A DNA stretch of 64,000 bases from positions 2,170,001 through 2,234,000 of the forward strand of contig NZ_CP181167.1 of the NCBI RefSeq assembly GCF_047824785.1, in the 5' to 3' direction. Shown one piece after another: positions 60,751 to 64,000 of this stretch. The notes under the pieces are model-generated. The model searched no databases, was not told the origin of the DNA, and was given only the letters and a program-made list of their open reading frames with translations. The stretch is from Nitrobacter sp039808345 (GTDB lineage Bacteria > Pseudomonadota > Alphaproteobacteria > Rhizobiales > Xanthobacteraceae). Within the stretch, counting starts at the first letter, position 1. Every line of letters starts with the position of its first letter. Both the position numbers and the translations under genes were made by a program.

Positions 60751-62661
60751 ATGCTTCGAGGAATACGCAACGCCTCATCAAACTGGCTCGGCAAGACCCT
60801 CATGACGATCGTGATGGGCCTGTTAATCGTCGCCTTCGGCATCTGGGGCATCGCGGACATCTTTCACGGCTTCGGCCAGTCGGCGCTGGCCACGGTGGGC
60901 GGCACCGAGATTTCGACCGAGCAGTTCCGGCAAATCTACAACGACCGGCTGCAACAGATCGGACGCCAGTTCGGGCGCCCGCTGCCTCCCGATCAGGTCA
61001 GGGCTCTTGGTCTCGACCGTCAGATCCTGCAGCAGGTGGTCGCGGAAGCCGCGCTCGATGAAGACGCCCAGCGCAAGGGCCTCAAGGTGTCCGACGAGGA
61101 GATCAGCCGGCAGATCAAGAGCGATCCGAACTTCAGGGGCGCGAATAACGCCTTCGACGCGGGGCGCTTCGCCGGCCTCATCCGCCAGTTGGGATACACC
61201 GAGCAGCGCTACGTCGCCGAGCAGCGGAACATGGCGCTGCGCCGCCAGATCATCGGCACGATGACGGACGGCGTCGAGCCTTCGAAAACGCTGCTGGAGG
61301 CGCTGAACCGCTTCCAGAACGAGCAGCGGACCATCGACTACGTCAAGCTCGGCGCGGCGCAGGCCGGAACCATCGATCCGCCCACGGCGGACCAGCTGTC
61401 CGGATATTTCGATGCCCACAAGGTGCAGTTCCGCGCGCCAGAATATCGCAAGATGGCTTTCGTGGTGCTGACGCCCGAGGAAGTCGCCAAATGGGCCGCA
61501 GTGTCCGACGACGACGCCAGAAAAATCTACGAGGAGCGCAAGGACAAGCTGTCCACGCCCGAACGGCGGCAACTCCGGCAGATCATGTTCCCCAGCATCA
61601 CAGATGCCCAGGCCGCGCGTGAGAAGATCGCCGGCGGCGCCTCGTTCGACGACATCGCCAAGGAGCGCGGCCTTGCGGCCTCGGACATCGACCTCGGCAC
61701 AATCTCGAAATCCGAGATCATCGATCCCGCCATCGCCAATGCGGCGTTCTCGATCAACACCGATGAAGTCAGTCAGCCGACCCAGGGGCGATTCGGCGTC
61801 GCGCTGATCAAGGTCGGCCGCATCGAGCCGGGCAACCAGCCGACTTACGAAAGCGTTGCCGAAAAACTGAAACGCGACGTCGCACTCGATCGCGCGCGCG
61901 CTGAGATCAACAACCTCCACAACAAGATGGAGGACGAGCGCGGCGGCGGCGCGAGCGTTGTCGAAGCCGCCAAAAAGGTTGGACTGTCCGCGGTCACCAT
62001 CGAAGCTACCGACCGCTCCGGGCGCGCGCCGGACGGCAAACCCGTGTCCGGAATTCCGCAGGGCGTCGACCTGATCGCGCAGGCGTTCGCCAGCGATGTC
62101 GGCGTCGACAACGATACGCTGCAACTCGGCAACAACGGCTTCATCTGGTTCGACGTTCTCGGCGTCACCCCCTCGCGCGACCGCACCCTCGACGAGGTCA
62201 AGGACAAGGTCGAAGCCAAGTGGCGCGAAGACCAGATCAGCAGCCGCCTGATGACCAAAGCGACGGATACGGTCCGCAAACTTGAGCAGGGCGGCAAGCT
62301 CGCCGACGAGGCGGCCGGCCTCGGTCTCAAGGTCGAAAGCGCGAGCGCGATCAAACGCGACGCCACGACGGCAGCCCTACCCGCCGCCGTGGTCGCCGCG
62401 GTATTCCGCGCCGCCAAGGACGCAGCCGGCCAGGCGCCCGGCGCGGGCAATGACGAATGGTTCGTTTTCCGCGTCACCGACGCGAAGGTTCCAACGCTCG
62501 ATGTCGCCTCCGATGAGACGAAAAAGCTGCGTGAAGGCATCCAGCGCGGAATGTCGGATGAGTATGTCGGCCAGTACATCGTCAAGCTCGAAGCCGAGAT
62601 CGGCACCAAGATCAATCAGGCGGCGGTGGCGCAGATCACCGGCGCCAGCAGCAACTTCTGA
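60751..62661 (+). CDS. ppiD: Periplasmic folding factor PpiD (SurA-N/PPIC type)
   Basis: The ATG at 60751 gives 636 aa; the long upstream extension runs opposite to tpiA and is not used. A single membrane anchor (about 16-35, LMTIVMGLLIVAFGIWGIADIF) is followed by a SurA_N_3 domain (about 40-190, with VGGTEISTEQFRQIYNDR), then a parvulin PPIC-like region (about 265-370, RQLRQIMFPSITDAQAAREKI) and a long C-terminal part. PpiD helps secreted proteins fold as they leave SecYEG. The trp genes follow 36 bp downstream. Confidence 0.9.
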   Translation: MLRGIRNASSNWLGKTLMTIVMGLLIVAFGIWGIADIFHGFGQSALATVGGTEISTEQFRQIYNDRLQQIGRQFGRPLPPDQVRALGLDRQILQQVVAEAALDEDAQRKGLKVSDEEISRQIKSDPNFRGANNAFDAGRFAGLIRQLGYTEQRYVAEQRNMALRRQIIGTMTDGVEPSKTLLEALNRFQNEQRTIDYVKLGAAQAGTIDPPTADQLSGYFDAHKVQFRAPEYRKMAFVVLTPEEVAKWAAVSDDDARKIYEERKDKLSTPERRQLRQIMFPSITDAQAAREKIAGGASFDDIAKERGLAASDIDLGTISKSEIIDPAIANAAFSINTDEVSQPTQGRFGVALIKVGRIEPGNQPTYESVAEKLKRDVALDRARAEINNLHNKMEDERGGGASVVEAAKKVGLSAVTIEATDRSGRAPDGKPVSGIPQGVDLIAQAFASDVGVDNDTLQLGNNGFIWFDVLGVTPSRDRTLDEVKDKVEAKWREDQISSRLMTKATDTVRKLEQGGKLADEAAGLGLKVESASAIKRDATTAALPAAVVAAVFRAAKDAAGQAPGAGNDEWFVFRVTDAKVPTLDVASDETKKLREGIQRGMSDEYVGQYIVKLEAEIGTKINQAAVAQITGASSNF

Positions 62662-62697
62662 CGAGGATCGGCGAGCGCCGCATCCCGAAAGCATCCG

Positions 62698-63711
62698 ATG
62701 GACGATCTCAAGGCTCTCATTGGAAAGGTCGCCACCGGCGCGACCCTGACGCGCGAGGAAGCCGCTTCCGCGTTCAACAGCATGATGTCCGGCGAAGCGA
62801 CTCCCTCGCAGATGGGCGGCCTTCTGATGGCGCTGCGCGTGCGCGGGGAAACCGTCGACGAGATCACCGGGGCGGTCTCGGCGATGCGATCCATGATGCT
62901 GCCGGTGAAGGCGCCCGTGGATGCGGTCGACGTCGTCGGCACCGGCGGCGACGGCTCGGGCTCGGTGAATGTCTCGACCTGCGCGTCGTTCATCGTCGCG
63001 GGCGCCGGCGTGCCCGTCGCCAAGCACGGCAACCGCGCGCTGTCCTCCAAATCCGGAGCCGCCGATTGCCTCGCCGCGCTCGGCATCAAGATCGACCTCA
63101 CTCCCGAACAGGTCGGCCGCTGCATCAAGGAAGCCGGCATCGGCTTCATGTTCGCGCCCGCGCATCATCCCGCGATGAAGAATGTCGGCCCGACCCGCGT
63201 CGAACTGGCGACCCGCACCATCTTCAACCTGCTGGGACCGCTGTCCAATCCCGCAGGCGTCAGGCGGCAGATGGTCGGCGTATTCTCGCGGCAATGGGTG
63301 CAGCCGCTGGCGCAGGTGCTCAAGAACCACGGCTCCGAATCGGCATGGGTCGTTCACGGCTCGGACGGCCTTGACGAAATCACCCTCGCCGGCCCGACAT
63401 TCGTCGCGGCGCTCGAGAACGGCAATATCCGCACCTTCGAGGTGACGCCGGAAGACGCGGGACTGCAGCGTGCCGATGGCGACGCGCTGAAGGGCGGCGA
63501 CGCCGAAGCGAACGCGGCCTCCTTGCGCGAGGTGCTTGAAGGCAGACCGGGAGCCTTCCGCGATGTCGCGCTGCTCAACGCGGCGGCGGCCCTGATCGTG
63601 GCCGGCAAGGCGAAGACCCTGAAGGAGGGTGTCGCGCTGGGCGCGACATCGCTCGACGGCGGCGGCGCGATGAACAAATTGAAACAGTTGATCGCGGTTT
63701 CCAACAGGTGA
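62698..63711 (+). CDS. trpD: Anthranilate phosphoribosyltransferase
   Basis: Second step of tryptophan synthesis: joins anthranilate to PRPP. The 337-aa product has DVVGTGGDGSGSVNVST (78-94, PRPP and metal site), KHGNRALSSKSGAAD (about 106-120) and HHPAMKNVGPTRVELATRT. It follows ppiD by 36 bp and precedes trpC by 51 bp. No trpG lies beside it; in this group TrpG is fused to TrpE elsewhere, which I infer here. Confidence 0.95.
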   Translation: MDDLKALIGKVATGATLTREEAASAFNSMMSGEATPSQMGGLLMALRVRGETVDEITGAVSAMRSMMLPVKAPVDAVDVVGTGGDGSGSVNVSTCASFIVAGAGVPVAKHGNRALSSKSGAADCLAALGIKIDLTPEQVGRCIKEAGIGFMFAPAHHPAMKNVGPTRVELATRTIFNLLGPLSNPAGVRRQMVGVFSRQWVQPLAQVLKNHGSESAWVVHGSDGLDEITLAGPTFVAALENGNIRTFEVTPEDAGLQRADGDALKGGDAEANAASLREVLEGRPGAFRDVALLNAAAALIVAGKAKTLKEGVALGATSLDGGGAMNKLKQLIAVSNR

Positions 63712-63762
63712 GGACTTGGCGTGAGGACGGTGACGTGAGGACGATTGCGTAAGGACGATGGC

Positions 63763-64000
63763 GTGGCCGACATCCTGACCAGGATCGAAACCTACAAGCG
63801 CGAGGAGATCGCGAGCGCGAAGCGCGCGCGCTCCCTCGGCGAGGTCACGGCCGCCGCGAAGGCCGCCCCGCCGCCGCGCGGTTTTACCGACGCCATCCGC
63901 GCGAAACTCGCGCGCGGCGATTACGCCCTGATCGCCGAGATCAAGAAAGCCTCACCGTCCAAAGGCCTGATCCGCGCCGACTTCGATCCGCCGTCGCTCG
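63763..64000 (+). CDS. trpC: Indole-3-glycerol phosphate synthase (C-terminus outside window)
   Basis: A GTG at 63763 starts a frame open to the window edge (79 codons). VADILTRIETYKREEIASAKR and ALIAEIKKASPSKGLIRADFDPPSL are the N-terminal helix and first catalytic strand of TrpC, with the catalytic Lys in IKKASPSKG. An ATG five bases earlier is in another frame. It forms the trpD-trpC pair. Confidence 0.9.
   Translation, partial: MADILTRIETYKREEIASAKRARSLGEVTAAAKAAPPPRGFTDAIRAKLARGDYALIAEIKKASPSKGLIRADFDPPSL

Overview
The window looks like a chromosomal segment of an alphaproteobacterium of the Bradyrhizobiaceae/Nitrobacteraceae group (Nitrobacter, Bradyrhizobium, Rhodopseudomonas, Afipia). 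This is an inference from gene content and order, from high GC with GC-rich third codon positions, from a lipoyl domain fused to PdhB, and from intergenic hairpin repeats. It was not confirmed by any search.

Layout. (1) 1-4982: a beta-glucan locus with a partial GH17 protein on the minus strand, a small secreted protein, and a GH17-GT2 fusion resembling bradyrhizobial NdvB cyclic beta-1,3/1,6-glucan synthase. (2) 5088-17518: tRNA-Lys(UUU) with a 12.4-kb phage-like island in its 3' half. The island is bounded by a 47-bp direct repeat and ends in a P4-type integrase. It carries a terminase large subunit and several probable virion or assembly-type proteins in overlapping minus-strand order, an AlpA/excisionase-like protein, an RHH regulator, an outer-membrane beta-barrel and a decayed gene. 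No portal, major capsid or tail gene is recognisable. (3) 17641-26999: HIG1 protein, PcfJ-like protein, small secreted proteins, cysK, tgt-queA, two cyclophilins and coaD. (4) 27105-40442: gyrA, marC, nagZ-scpA-scpB, a SPOR protein, argS, dgt, erpA-like, xth and exoR-like. (5) 41017-48010: ftsB-like and the pyruvate dehydrogenase cluster pdhA-pdhB-pdhC-(ompA-like)-lpdA. (6) 48198-64000: methyltransferase-like and hydrolase-like genes, eno, queF, an outer-membrane protein, kdsA-MFS, a secreted PAAR protein, pyrG, secG, tpiA, ppiD, trpD and the start of trpC.

How the genes work together. eno, tpiA and the PDH complex carry central carbon flux. queF, queA and tgt are three steps of queuosine synthesis placed at two loci. 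scpA-scpB and gyrA shape the chromosome; ftsB and the SPOR protein belong to the divisome. pyrG, kdsA and nagZ serve nucleotide supply, lipopolysaccharide and peptidoglycan recycling. exoR and the ndvB-like gene concern surface polysaccharides.

The most striking features outside genes are two families of hairpin modules, many delimited by CTAG, that fill most intergenic gaps. Stem sequences differ between copies yet stay self-complementary, and three genes take their TAG stop codon from a module edge. These modules and the capsid-less island are the two things most worth following up.
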